From: a virus
Direction: 5' to 3' (one strand)
Virus record (IMG/VR): IMGVR_UViG_3300027763_000170
Coordinates: 1 to 30,372 of that record
Length of the DNA stretch: 30,372 bases
In this document: piece by piece, positions 1 through 8,140 of the stretch
Position numbering within the stretch: position 1 is the stretch's first letter
How the letters are laid out: the number at the start of each line of letters is the position of its first letter
Translations under genes and position numbers: made by a program
Notes under the pieces: generated by a model
Database searches by the model: none
What the model saw: the letters and a program-made list of their open reading frames with translations, nothing else
Told to the model about the DNA's origin: nothing

Positions 1-49
1 ATCTTTTTTTCACACGCGCAACGGCGCATCGGGTCACTGACGGGGGTTT

Positions 50-1690
50 GTGATGTCAACTAAGACGCGGCCAGCGCCGCCGACTAACGCGAAGTCGCTT
101 GAGCAGCATTTGCGCGATGGCACGTTTGTTCCGTCACGGCATCAGCATCTTCTTGAGGCTGTTGATGGGACTGTCGCTCAGTGGCAGGCCAGGTCGGTTC
201 GTCAGGGCGGGAAGATGTTGCCTGCTGAGCATTTTGAGGCTTGGTGCCGGCAGTACATTAAGCACACTGTTGGTCGCTGGTTTGGCGAGCCATTTACGCT
301 CGAGCCGTGGCAGCGTACCCTTGTTGCTGAGTTGTTGGCTGTTGATAAGGATGGCCGGCGGAAGACTCGGCAGGCCCTTGTTGGGTTGCCGCGTAAGAAT
401 GGCAAGTCGAGCTTGTTGAGTGCGTTGGCTTTGTATTTTGCGTCGATTGAGGGTGAGCATGCCCCTGACGTGATTATCGCGGCTGGTTCGCGTGACCAGG
501 CGGGTGTTGTCTTTGATGCTTGTCGTGCTTACGCTGGTTCGGACCCAATTCTCGATCTTTGGTATGACCAGCAGCGGTTTACGATCAAGTGTCCTGATTC
601 GGATGGTTTGATTCGTCGTGTTGCCTCGGATGGGAAAATGCAACATGGACTCAGCCCTTCGACTGTGATCGTTGACGAGCTGCACAGCTTCTCGACGCCG
701 CGGCAGGTTGAGTTGTGGGCTGCGATGCAAACCGCAACAGGGGCCCGCGAGCTTCCCTTCACTTGCAGCATCACTACTGCTGGTTATGACAAGACCACGA
801 TTCTTGGGCAGCTTTACAAGGCGGCGATCGACTTGCCGCAGCTCGAGGCCCGCGAAGACGGCTCGCTGCTAGTTGCCCGTGATGATGATTCAGGGTTTCT
901 GTTCTGGTGGTATCACGTGCCTGAGGGCACTGACATTGAGGACGAGGCCGCTTGGATGCGCGCTAATCCTGCTTCGTGGGTTACGGCTGACGTACTTCGG
1001 CAGCAGCTTGAGTCTCCGAGCATGGATGTCAACAGCTTCTTGCGGTTGCATTGCAACGTTTGGACTGTGACGCGCACCGCCTGGCTGCCCACTGGCTGCT
1101 GGGACGGCATGCTTGACGCATCCGCAACACCTGAGCTTGGGCAAACGATTTACGTGGGCGTTGACGTTGGCTTGGTTCACGATTGCACGGCTGTGTCGAT
1201 CGCGTGGGTGCGTGACAACACGGTGTGCGTGAAGTCGCATGTCTTTAGTGCTGTAGCGGATGTGCCGGCGCATGAGTATTACGACACGGGCCGCATTGAC
1301 CTTGAAGACGTTGAAAGCTACATTCGTGAGCTCGCAGACAAGTACCACATTGCCGAGCTGGTCTTTGACCCTAGATTCTTTGAACGCTCGGCGCAATCCT
1401 TGAGCGCTGAGGGTTTGACGGTCGCACCGCTGCACCAATCGAGCGCAGCTATGTCTGACGCTTATCAAGAGTTTTACGCGAGCGCGCGTGAAGGCCGAAT
1501 TAGGCATGACGGCGATCCTGTCCTGGCGGAGCACGTGGCCGCGACCGCGGCTAAGCAAACACCGCGCGGTTGGAAGATCAGCAAGATTGACCAAAGCAAA
1601 CGCATTGACGCTTGCGTAGCGACCGTGATGGCTCACTGGCGCGCGTGGCGCTCCGTGGCCGAGGGTGGCGATGAGGGCTTTCTGCTGTGA
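50..1690 (+). CDS. terL: Terminase large subunit
   Basis: This is the ATPase/nuclease motor that cuts concatemeric DNA and pumps it into the prohead through the portal. The 546 aa product has a Walker A-type loop around residues 112-121 (GLPRKNGKS), a Walker B strand ending in DE near 204-210 (STVIVDE), and an RNase H-like nuclease domain starting with VGVDVGL (Asp372) and continuing through LVFDP (Asp440). Length and motif order fit the Terminase_1 family of HK97-like phages. The open frame begins at GTG 50, with ATG directly after at 53; either could be used, and GGGGG at 42-46 is the only Shine-Dalgarno-like stretch. The gene ends in a GTGA overlap with the next gene. No small terminase subunit is recognisable upstream in the window. 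Confidence 0.96.
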   Translation: MMSTKTRPAPPTNAKSLEQHLRDGTFVPSRHQHLLEAVDGTVAQWQARSVRQGGKMLPAEHFEAWCRQYIKHTVGRWFGEPFTLEPWQRTLVAELLAVDKDGRRKTRQALVGLPRKNGKSSLLSALALYFASIEGEHAPDVIIAAGSRDQAGVVFDACRAYAGSDPILDLWYDQQRFTIKCPDSDGLIRRVASDGKMQHGLSPSTVIVDELHSFSTPRQVELWAAMQTATGARELPFTCSITTAGYDKTTILGQLYKAAIDLPQLEAREDGSLLVARDDDSGFLFWWYHVPEGTDIEDEAAWMRANPASWVTADVLRQQLESPSMDVNSFLRLHCNVWTVTRTAWLPTGCWDGMLDASATPELGQTIYVGVDVGLVHDCTAVSIAWVRDNTVCVKSHVFSAVADVPAHEYYDTGRIDLEDVESYIRELADKYHIAELVFDPRFFERSAQSLSAEGLTVAPLHQSSAAMSDAYQEFYASAREGRIRHDGDPVLAEHVAATAAKQTPRGWKISKIDQSKRIDACVATVMAHWRAWRSVAEGGDEGFLL

Positions 1691-2424
1691 AAATCGTTTG
1701 TTGCTTGTCTTGGTATGACGAGAGCCCCGCGTGGCTTGCCACTGTTGTTTCTGCCGCTGCTAGGGCTGGTTGCAATCACATCGTTGCCGTAGATGGGCCT
1801 TATGCTTTGTTGACGGCTACGGGTCGCAGTAGTGGCGTGCTGCAGCAGGATGCCGTGACGCATGCCGCACACGTCGCCGGTATCGGCTTGACGCTGCACG
1901 TGCCTGACTCACCCTTTGGTGGCAATGAGGTTGAGAAGCGCAGTTTGATGTTTCGGTTGGCTGAGCAGATTACAACCGAGGACGATTGGCTGTGGGTCCT
2001 TGACGCTGACTGCTTCGTGACAAAAGCTGTTGATCTTCGGCGCCGGCTAGAACAAACCGACTTAAACGCGGCTGAAGTCATGGTTTGCAACAGCAGTGAT
2101 CCGCAAGTCATCAAGGTAAGTCAACACAAGCAGCCAATCAGGTTGCTTTACAGGGCGATGCGGGGCCTTGAGGTTGCGGGCGCGCACTACTTCTACCGCT
2201 ATCCCGTCGATGATGGGTTTAGTTACCTTTGGGGGCAGCCGCCGCTCGAGCCCGCGTTGCAGCTGCATGATGTTGAGGTTGAGCATTGGAGCGAACAACG
2301 CGATCAGCTGCGTCAGGCTGAGCAGCAGGCTTACTACCACCGCCGTAGCGAGGTTGGCGCTGAGCGGCTGCATGAAACTTGGGTTGAGGGCGTTAATGGG
2401 CAACCAGTCAAACTACGGGGGTAA
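1687..2424 (+). CDS. Glycosyltransferase-like protein
   Basis: The 245 aa protein starts with a beta strand typical of GT-A folds (MKIVCCLSWYDE) and carries WLWVLDADCF at about residues 101-110. Its DAD triplet (106-108) matches the metal- and nucleotide-sugar-binding DxD motif. This suggests transfer of a sugar to a virion protein, host glycan or DNA, but the acceptor cannot be read from the sequence. The GTG start at 1687 overlaps the terL stop (GTGA), so translation is probably coupled to packaging genes. Genes of this type sit between terL and portal in some actinophages. The C-terminal third (EHWSEQRDQ and following) looks helical and has no motif I recognise. Fold assignment is fairly secure; activity is inference. 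Confidence 0.7.
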   Translation: MKIVCCLSWYDESPAWLATVVSAAARAGCNHIVAVDGPYALLTATGRSSGVLQQDAVTHAAHVAGIGLTLHVPDSPFGGNEVEKRSLMFRLAEQITTEDDWLWVLDADCFVTKAVDLRRRLEQTDLNAAEVMVCNSSDPQVIKVSQHKQPIRLLYRAMRGLEVAGAHYFYRYPVDDGFSYLWGQPPLEPALQLHDVEVEHWSEQRDQLRQAEQQAYYHRRSEVGAERLHETWVEGVNGQPVKLRG

Positions 2425-2427
2425 CGC

Positions 2428-2655
2428 ATGCCAGTTTGGTGCTTGAAGATTGCGTGGCGCATTAGGGGCCGCCGGTTGGTGCGTATTCATCAGAAGGACG
2501 GGTTGCCGAGCGTTGAGGGCGTCCTGGTTGGTGTTGCTGCTAAGCGTTACATCGTTTTGAGTGCCGTGATGCTTGGGGATGGTGGCGCGACTGAGTTGGC
2601 GGGCCATGTTGAGATTCCTAAGGAGAACGTGATGCTTGTGCAGGTACTACCGTGA
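2428..2655 (+). CDS. Hypothetical small beta-rich protein
   Basis: A 75 aa product with alternating hydrophobic strands (VEGVLVGVAAKRYIVLSAVML) and a C-terminal VEIPKENVMLVQVLP strand, consistent with a small beta barrel (Sm/SH3-like). It has no cysteines, signal peptide or membrane segment. ATG 2428 lies 3 nt after the preceding stop, and its own stop overlaps the portal start as GTGA. Small proteins of this kind often precede the portal gene in actinophages, but I do not recognise a family. A head assembly or DNA-end role would be a guess from position alone. Confidence 0.75.
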   Translation: MPVWCLKIAWRIRGRRLVRIHQKDGLPSVEGVLVGVAAKRYIVLSAVMLGDGGATELAGHVEIPKENVMLVQVLP

Positions 2656-3830
2656 GACTTTTGAACCGTGCTGGCCGTGACGTGAGCATCAGAACCTTTG
2701 GTGTTGATACGAGCGTGGCGCCAGGACCACTGGACATTGGTTCTGCGCGTGTTGACGCTTCGCCTGTGCAAAGCATTGGCCTGCCGGCAGTTATGGCCGC
2801 GGTGCGCCTCGTTGCTGATTCCATTGCTGCTATGCCCGTCAAGGTTTATGATCGTGCCGGCGCGCTCGATCGGCAACTAGCTGACAGCACGCAGCAATAC
2901 AAGCTGCTGCACAACAGCCCAAACCTTGAGCAGTCCGCGTTTGAGTTCATTCAGGACGTTGTTTCTAGCGTTGAGTGCTTCGGTAACGCTTTTGTGCTGA
3001 AGACGATTGCGCAGGGGCAGGTGCAGGAGCTTCGTGTCCTTTCGGCTAGTCGCGTGACGGTTAAGGCTGACGCTAAGGGTCAGTTGACGTTTGAGATTCA
3101 GGACGGCGCTGACACGAAGACACTTACGAATCGTGAGATTTTGCATGTTCGGGGCCTTGCTCCGTTTGGTGGCGCGTCCGGCGTAAGCCCGCTCACGTTG
3201 CATCGCTCGACGCTGGGTAACAGTGTGGCCGTTCAATCGTTCGCTGGCCGCTACTTCGCTAACGATGCGACACCTGGCCTTGTTTTGAAGATGCCACAGA
3301 ACTTGAACGCGCAACAGGCTGAGGAAATTGGTAATCAGTGGAATCAAGCGCACCGCGGACTAGTTAACGCTCGCAAGACGGCTGTGCTTGGTGGCGGCGC
3401 TGACCTGCAGGTGTTGCCGGTAAGTATGGTTGACGCTCAGTTTGCTGAGATGGCAAAGCTCGGGATTGAGGACGTTGCACGCATCTTTGGCGTGCCTGCC
3501 GAGCTAATTACTGGCGCACCTGTGACTGATCCGCAAAAAACGGCTGAGCACTTCTTGAAGTTTTGTTTGGCGCCGCGGCTTCGTCGCATCGAGGCAGCGT
3601 TCGCCCGCGACACTGACTTGTTCCCTGAGCAGCTGACGCTTTATCCTGAGTTCAACGCTGACGCTTTGCTTCGGCCGGCGACACGCGAGCGCTACGAGGC
3701 ATACCGCGCAGCTAGGCAGGCCGGTTGGCTGAGCCCTAACGAGATCCGTGCGCTTGAGAACTATCCGCCGACGCCTGGTGGCGAAGAAATCCAAATGACA
3801 CCTGTCGGCGGCGCACCTAATCCCGTTTAA
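2652..3830 (+). CDS. Portal protein (HK97 family)
   Basis: Forms the dodecameric ring at one capsid vertex through which DNA enters and leaves, binding TerL and later the connector. The 392 aa sequence shows HK97 portal landmarks: the early helix with VMAAVRLVADSIAAMPVKVYDR (about residues 48-69), the LLHNSPN segment, the central FEFIQDVVSSVECFGNAF helix, HVRGLAPFGGASGVSPL, and the late EDVARIFGVPAELITG with TAEHFLKFCLAPRLRRIE stretch. Length is normal for the family. GTG 2652 overlaps the previous stop (GTGA), and the TAA stop overlaps the next ATG (TAATG). The C-terminal tail ends in the low-complexity stretch TPGGEEIQMTPVGGAPNPV. Confidence 0.95.
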   Translation: MRLLNRAGRDVSIRTFGVDTSVAPGPLDIGSARVDASPVQSIGLPAVMAAVRLVADSIAAMPVKVYDRAGALDRQLADSTQQYKLLHNSPNLEQSAFEFIQDVVSSVECFGNAFVLKTIAQGQVQELRVLSASRVTVKADAKGQLTFEIQDGADTKTLTNREILHVRGLAPFGGASGVSPLTLHRSTLGNSVAVQSFAGRYFANDATPGLVLKMPQNLNAQQAEEIGNQWNQAHRGLVNARKTAVLGGGADLQVLPVSMVDAQFAEMAKLGIEDVARIFGVPAELITGAPVTDPQKTAEHFLKFCLAPRLRRIEAAFARDTDLFPEQLTLYPEFNADALLRPATRERYEAYRAARQAGWLSPNEIRALENYPPTPGGEEIQMTPVGGAPNPV

Positions 3831-5275
3831 TGGCTGATCTAACACCTAACGCTGGAATGGCGGCGGCTGCGCAGCAAGGACTTGACTGGCGCACCGAAGG
3901 CTTAGGTGGCGACGGGCTTGTTGAAGCAACAATTAGTGACGCTAGAAAAATGGCGAACCGTGAGCCACTTTCTGAATCGAAGGTGCGGCGTATGCCCGCT
4001 TGGTTCGCTAGACACGCAGTTGACTTGGAGGCACCACAAAATGATCCTGATAACAAAGACTATCCTGGTGCCGGCCGTGTGGCGTGGCAACTTTGGGGCG
4101 GCGATGCTGGCCGCAGTTGGGCGGATGTAAAGGTGCGTCAACTAGACGAAGAAACACGCGCTCTCGGTCGGGGCGGCGATCACATTATCTGCGACATTGA
4201 CGGCACACTACTCAATAACGGCACTGAGCCGATCGTCAACACGATTGACTTTCTGGATGCGCGTCCTGAGCCCGTGTGCATAGTGTCGGGCCGCAAAGAA
4301 GCCGAGCGCGCTGACACCGTTGCCGCCCTCGATGCTGCAGATGTTGATTACTACGAGCTTTACTTGAATGACACGGACGCAGGCACAATCGAGTTTAAAA
4401 CCAGTGTTGCTGAGGCACTTATGGCTGAGTACAACATTGTGCTCGCTATTGACAATGATGAAGCAGCTCGAGCCGCGTATAACACGCTTGGTATTACGAC
4501 TTTGGCGCCAGATGACATTGAGGCTGCGGGGGCGGCCGATCAACCAGAGGATGCAATGAACACGTTTAGACACACTGCCCCCGTAAAACTTGAGGTTAGG
4601 GAATCAGCAATGGGTGCTGAGTATCTAACGGTGACGGGTTACGCAGCCGTCTTTGATCAAATGAGCCATGATCTTGGTGGTTTCCGTGAGGTCATTCAGC
4701 CAGGCGCGTTTGCTGACGTGCTCGGCGCCAATCCCGATGTGCACCTAGTGATCGGTCATAACATGGACTTGCCGCTTGCGCGTACTCGTAATGGCACGCT
4801 TGAGCTTGGTGAGGACATTCGCGGCTTGAAGATGTGGGCTCGCATCGACTCACGACTCAGTTACGCGAAAGACCTCGCGGTGCAGCTGAAGTCAGGTCTC
4901 GTTGACCAAATGAGTTTCGCGTTCACGATCCCAGAGGGTGGCGACACGTGGAGCGTTGACGACTCAGGCGCGGTTACACGCACCGTGAACCGCATTGACG
5001 GTCTTTATGACGTGAGTGTTGTTGCCGCGGGCGCGTACCCGCAAACTGATGTTCAAGCTGTGCGCGCACTTCTGCGTGACGCAGCTAACAAGGGTTTAAT
5101 TCCCGCAAATCTTGTGGACACTTCGCAGCCAGAAACGGTTGGGGGTGATTCCGTCGAGCAACATGCTGGCGGGACCGTCGAGTCAGATACTGGCGGTCGG
5201 CAGGCTATCCAAAACCTGCAAGCAGCTAAGGCAAAAACCAAAGCTGCCCTTCATAACCATTCGAAAGGACTCTAA
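3830..5275 (+). CDS. HAD phosphatase domain fused to HK97-family prohead protease
   Basis: One 481 aa frame holds three parts. Residues 1 to about 110 contain MPAWFARH and the motif GRVAWQLWGGDAGRSWA, a segment I recall next to protease domains in other phage proteins. Residues about 118-232 form a HAD phosphatase: CDIDGTL (Asp122, Asp124), SGR (153-155), Lys190 in EFK, and AIDND (Asp208, Asp210), in the order seen in PNKP-type 3'-phosphatases. Residues about 243-420 are an HK97 prohead protease, with VIGHN (His310) and QMSFAF (Ser362) as the likely catalytic His and Ser. The protease would mature the scaffold and capsid delta domain. ATG 4556 begins the protease domain (MNTFRHTA) and could be an internal start. 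TAATG overlaps couple the gene to portal and capsid. Confidence 0.88.
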   Translation: MADLTPNAGMAAAAQQGLDWRTEGLGGDGLVEATISDARKMANREPLSESKVRRMPAWFARHAVDLEAPQNDPDNKDYPGAGRVAWQLWGGDAGRSWADVKVRQLDEETRALGRGGDHIICDIDGTLLNNGTEPIVNTIDFLDARPEPVCIVSGRKEAERADTVAALDAADVDYYELYLNDTDAGTIEFKTSVAEALMAEYNIVLAIDNDEAARAAYNTLGITTLAPDDIEAAGAADQPEDAMNTFRHTAPVKLEVRESAMGAEYLTVTGYAAVFDQMSHDLGGFREVIQPGAFADVLGANPDVHLVIGHNMDLPLARTRNGTLELGEDIRGLKMWARIDSRLSYAKDLAVQLKSGLVDQMSFAFTIPEGGDTWSVDDSGAVTRTVNRIDGLYDVSVVAAGAYPQTDVQAVRALLRDAANKGLIPANLVDTSQPETVGGDSVEQHAGGTVESDTGGRQAIQNLQAAKAKTKAALHNHSKGL

Positions 5276-6588
5276 TGAGTTCGATTGATGAACTAACTCG
5301 CGCGCACAATGTTGCCGTTGAGGAAATGCACGCCGCTGCTGCGGCTATTGAGACTGCTGACGAATCAGCCGATCTCGACGCCCTTCAGGGTGAGTTTGAT
5401 AGCAAGCTCGAAGTTGCTGAGCGCGCTAAGGGTGCTGTTGAGGCCCGTGAAGCACTGATGACTGCCCGTGACGCAATGACCGTTAAGCCGGTTGCTGACG
5501 TCAAGGTTGAGGTCATTAGCAATGAGCAGGTTTACCGGCCCGATCGCCCTGAGCGCTCGTACTTCCGCGACCTGTACCTGTCCAAGACGAAGGGTGATCG
5601 TGAAGCAACTGATCGCCTTTCCGGTCATGCACTGGCAACACGTGACATCAACACCACTGATACAAGTGGTGGCGATTTCGTGCCGCCAGCGTACCTTGTC
5701 AATGAGTACATTGCTAAGGCACGTGCCGGCCGCGTTACTGCTGACCTTTGTTCGAAGTTCGCTCTGCCTGGTGGCACCGACTCGATCAACTTCCCAGCAA
5801 TCACGACTGGTACCGCTAACGCGGCTCAGGCATCGCAGAACAGTGCGCTGCAGGAAACTAACCTGGTAACTGCAACCGTCACGGCTCCGGTCACGACGAT
5901 TGGTGGTATTCAGGATGTTTCGGTTCAGCTCGTCGAGCAGAGCCCGATTGCGTTCGATCAGGTTATTTTCGCTGATCTTGCGGCTTCGCACGCGCAGGCC
6001 ATTGGTAGCGCGGTCATTAACGGCACTGGTGCTTCAGGAACCCTTGAGGGGTTTGTGAACGCTGACACTGTTAACACGATCACGTACACCGACGCATCAC
6101 CTACGGCTGCTGAAACGGTTAGCAAAATTGCTGACGGTATCCAGCAGGTTGCATCAGCTCGCTTCTTGCCTGCTGACGCAATTGTCATGCATCCTCGGCG
6201 TTGGTACGCCCTGAGTGCTGGTGTTGATGGTGGCGGTCGCCCGCTGGTTGTTCCTACCGCTCAAGCAATGAACACGTTCGGTACTGCCGAAGGTGTTGCT
6301 GCTGAAGGTTCGGTTGGCAACATCCTCGGACTGCCTGTGTACCTTGATCCGAACATCGCCACGAACACTGGCGCATCGACGAATCAGGACATCATCATCA
6401 TCTCGCGTTTCGCTGACGCTTACCTTTTCGAAGGTACGCCGAAGGCTGAAGTATTCCGTGAGACGCTCTCGGCTGAAGCGACTGTTCGTTTCCGCCTTTA
6501 CAACTTCGTTGCGTTCACTGCTGAGCGCTACGTCGGTATCAACACCTCGATCGTATCTGGAACGGGCCTGGTTTCGCCTAGCTTCTAG
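5275..6588 (+). CDS. Major capsid protein (HK97 fold)
   Basis: The 437 aa product builds the icosahedral shell. Residues 1 to about 65 are helical and charged (ELTRAHNVAVEEMHAAAAA onward) and look like a delta/scaffold domain removed by the upstream protease. The following body has the N-arm (SYFRDLY), a spine helix region, QDVSVQLVEQSPIAFDQVIFADLA, VMHPRRWYAL and the C-terminal VRFRLYNFVAFTAERYVGI typical of the Phage_capsid (gp5) family. The ATG overlaps the preceding stop (TAATG), so protease and capsid are coupled. It is followed by a 136 nt non-coding gap rich in hairpins, the first real gap in the late operon, which may cap or stabilise this highly expressed message. Confidence 0.95.
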   Translation: MSSIDELTRAHNVAVEEMHAAAAAIETADESADLDALQGEFDSKLEVAERAKGAVEAREALMTARDAMTVKPVADVKVEVISNEQVYRPDRPERSYFRDLYLSKTKGDREATDRLSGHALATRDINTTDTSGGDFVPPAYLVNEYIAKARAGRVTADLCSKFALPGGTDSINFPAITTGTANAAQASQNSALQETNLVTATVTAPVTTIGGIQDVSVQLVEQSPIAFDQVIFADLAASHAQAIGSAVINGTGASGTLEGFVNADTVNTITYTDASPTAAETVSKIADGIQQVASARFLPADAIVMHPRRWYALSAGVDGGGRPLVVPTAQAMNTFGTAEGVAAEGSVGNILGLPVYLDPNIATNTGASTNQDIIIISRFADAYLFEGTPKAEVFRETLSAEATVRFRLYNFVAFTAERYVGINTSIVSGTGLVSPSF

Positions 6589-6606
6589 AACGTTGGTGTG
6601 ATTAGC

Positions 6607-6625
6607 CCTGTCAAAACATGACAGG
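6607..6625 (+). other. Hairpin 1 downstream of capsid gene
   Basis: A perfect 7-bp inverted repeat, CCTGTCA / TGACAGG, around a 5-nt loop (AAACA). It lies 18 nt after the capsid stop codon. No T-run follows, so it is not a classical intrinsic terminator; mRNA 3'-end protection or an attenuation signal are possible roles. Confidence 0.6.
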
Positions 6626-6633
6626 TGTTAACT

Positions 6634-6697
6634 GCGGCGCCCTGATTGCCACTACGTGGCGTGGGCTTAGGCAGGGGTTTGATTCCCCTGCCGTCGC
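6634..6697 (+). other. tRNA-T-arm-like structured element after capsid gene
   Basis: The 64-nt segment contains a hairpin GCCAC-TAC-GTGGC (6648-6660) and a perfect 8-bp hairpin GGCAGGGG / CCCCTGCC (6670-6692) with loop TTTGATT. The latter is one base away from a canonical tRNA T-arm, in which the loop would be TTCGATT. Outer bases 6635-6641 (CGGCGCC) can pair with 6690-6696 (GCCGTCG) apart from one C-C mismatch, giving an acceptor-like closing stem. There is no room for normal D and anticodon arms, so it is not a functional tRNA. It could be a decayed tRNA, a tRNA-like regulatory fold, or a terminator lacking a U-tract. The pairing is visible; function is unknown. Confidence 0.5.
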
Positions 6698-6724
6698 TTG
6701 AAACAAGATTTAAAGGAGTTGGCT

Positions 6725-6895
6725 ATGAGCCAGCAACAAATCGCAGCACTCATTCGTGAACGCGCCAGCCTTGAGGCCCGCGGCTTACCTGATCGCGTTA
6801 AGCAAGTTGATGAGCAGCTGCGTCTGCTGGGCGCTAAGGGTGTGACGCCTGCTAAGCGTGCTGAGAAGCGTGTGCCCAAGAAGGCGCGTAAGTAA
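6725..6895 (+). CDS. Small basic protein following capsid
   Basis: A 56 aa protein starting at ATG 6725 with a strong ribosome site (AAAGGAG at 6712-6718). The frame is open from a TTG at 6698, but that start lies inside the upstream hairpin element and has no ribosome site. The N-terminal two thirds is an amphipathic helix (QQQIAALIRERASLEARG, then DRVKQVDEQLRLLG) and the tail is lysine/arginine rich (KRAEKRVPKKARK). A basic tail could bind DNA or the capsid interior. Its TAA overlaps the ATG of the connector gene. No family recognised. Confidence 0.8.
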   Translation: MSQQQIAALIRERASLEARGLPDRVKQVDEQLRLLGAKGVTPAKRAEKRVPKKARK

Positions 6896-7518
6896 TGGCA
6901 ACGGGTGACTTGTGCACGCTTGCTGAAGCCAGGGCGTTCCTCGAGCTGCCTGTGGCTGACACGGCGCGTGACAGTCTGATTACTACGACGATTGCTGCGG
7001 TTAGTAAAGCAATTCATGAGTACACGCAGCGTGAGCTTTATCCTGCGGGGTCGGCTACGCGCGTGTTTAAGTTGCCGCTCGGCAATTTCATCATGCCACT
7101 TACGCCACACGACTTACGATCCGTTACGTCAATTACGTTGCATGCTGACGAAACTGGTCTTGTTCTTACTGCCGCGGATTATCAAACGCAACCTGTACTG
7201 AATCCTGACGGCATGTATTCAGCGGTGCAGTTCAGCAATCAGCTAGCCAACCTGTTCAACAGCGACTCGGCTAGGTACTTTGGTTACTCAAGAGTAACGA
7301 TCGTTGGTATTTGGGGGCCAGCAAGCATTCCTGTTGACGTAAAGCAGGCTTGCGTTGTTTCCGTTGCCGCAGCGATGCGCCGCGATGTCGTAAACCTCGA
7401 CCTTGGTGATGTGCTTAGCGATCCGCGTGAGCTTGGGCCCGATCGCCCAACAAACTACGCTCTGCCGGCCGCCGCGCTTCGCTTGCTGAGCCCTTACCGC
7501 CGTGTTGGGCTGTTGTGA
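6895..7518 (+). CDS. Head-tail connector (gp6-like)
   Basis: The 207 aa product begins with TLAEARAFLELPVADTARDSLITTTIAAVSKAIHEYTQREL, the helical signature of gp6-like connector proteins. These form a ring under the portal after packaging. The middle (PLTPHDLRSVTSITLHADETGL) and the VTIVGIWGPASIPVDVKQAC segment also match this group. It is somewhat longer than the minimal ~100 aa HK97 gp6, as is common in actinophages. It starts at a TAATG overlap and ends at a GTGA overlap with the next gene. Confidence 0.85.
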   Translation: MATGDLCTLAEARAFLELPVADTARDSLITTTIAAVSKAIHEYTQRELYPAGSATRVFKLPLGNFIMPLTPHDLRSVTSITLHADETGLVLTAADYQTQPVLNPDGMYSAVQFSNQLANLFNSDSARYFGYSRVTIVGIWGPASIPVDVKQACVVSVAAAMRRDVVNLDLGDVLSDPRELGPDRPTNYALPAAALRLLSPYRRVGLL

Positions 7519-7952
7519 CCACCGCGACGTATAAGAGCACTGCGCCAGCGTTCAAAGCAGCCCTCTACGCTGCCCTGGCCGCTAACAGTGACCTTGCTGA
7601 TGTAACGGTGTCTTATGGCGCACCGATCACGGGGCCACGCGAGTTCATTGCCCTTAGCGACATTAGTGGCTCGCAAGAGTTCGCAGCACTAGGGAAGCTA
7701 ACGAAGGAAGAAACGTACACGCTTGACGTTTACGTGAGCGTTGTTCGTGAGGGCAACATGCAAAAAGAATGCACCGAAAGGTGCTTTGAACTTGCCGCCG
7801 AGCTCGAGGACTACCTGCGCGCAAATCCAACTGTTGGTGGCACGGTGCGTATCGCGCAGCTCAGCGCACCTTTCAATCTTGAAGAGTTCGCGGGCGACAC
7901 GGCAAGGCAATCAATCCTCACGCTCGGCGTTGAGGCAGCAGCAAGGATCTAA
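7515..7952 (+). CDS. Tail terminator / minor tail (gpU-like) protein
   Basis: The 145 aa protein shows the alpha/beta pattern of tail terminator proteins, which cap the tail tube and join it to the head. It has an N-terminal helix FKAALYAALAANSDLADVTVSYGAP, the strand EETYTLDVYVSVVREG, a long helix CTERCFELAAELEDYLRANP, and a final strand RQSILTLGVEAAARI. Position between connector and major tail protein agrees. GTG 7515 overlaps the connector stop. Assignment rests on fold pattern and gene order, so the exact neck role is inferred. Confidence 0.75.
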   Translation: MTTATYKSTAPAFKAALYAALAANSDLADVTVSYGAPITGPREFIALSDISGSQEFAALGKLTKEETYTLDVYVSVVREGNMQKECTERCFELAAELEDYLRANPTVGGTVRIAQLSAPFNLEEFAGDTARQSILTLGVEAAARI

Positions 7953-8140
7953 TGAAACTTAAATACGTGGGGCCGCAGTCAGCAATCTTTATTCCGCATC
8001 ATGACGTGGAGTTTGACGTGGAGCGCGACGGTGTTGTTGACGTGCCGGCCGAGCTTGCAACAGAGCTACTAAAGCGACCTGACTTTGAGGCCGCGCAACC
8101 AAAGAAAAAGGCCGTGAAGGCCACTAAGGAGACTAAGTAA
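7952..8140 (+). CDS. Small head-tail region protein, unknown function
   Basis: A 62 aa protein beginning MKLKYVGPQSAIFIPHHDVEFDVERDGVVDVPAELATELL, with a lysine-rich end (KKKAVKATKETK). The pattern of strand pair, VPAELA helix and a x-RPDFEAA ending is one I recall from short proteins near the connector genes of actinophages, where function is unassigned. It is coupled on both sides by TAATG overlaps, so it is expressed with the tail genes. Confidence 0.75.
   Translation: MKLKYVGPQSAIFIPHHDVEFDVERDGVVDVPAELATELLKRPDFEAAQPKKKAVKATKETK

Noticed and set aside
1-49. T-run at 4-10 as a terminator at the window start
   Set aside because: Even when joined to the window end, no stable hairpin precedes the T-run.
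890-1636. A 248-codon open frame on the minus strand inside terL
   Set aside because: It is fully inside a well-supported gene, reads as low-complexity basic protein and has no ribosome site; it is a shadow frame.
6634-6697. A functional tRNA gene
   Set aside because: The T-arm-like hairpin is convincing, but there is no 7-nt anticodon loop, no D-arm and only about 64 nt between the pairing ends, so no standard tRNA fits.
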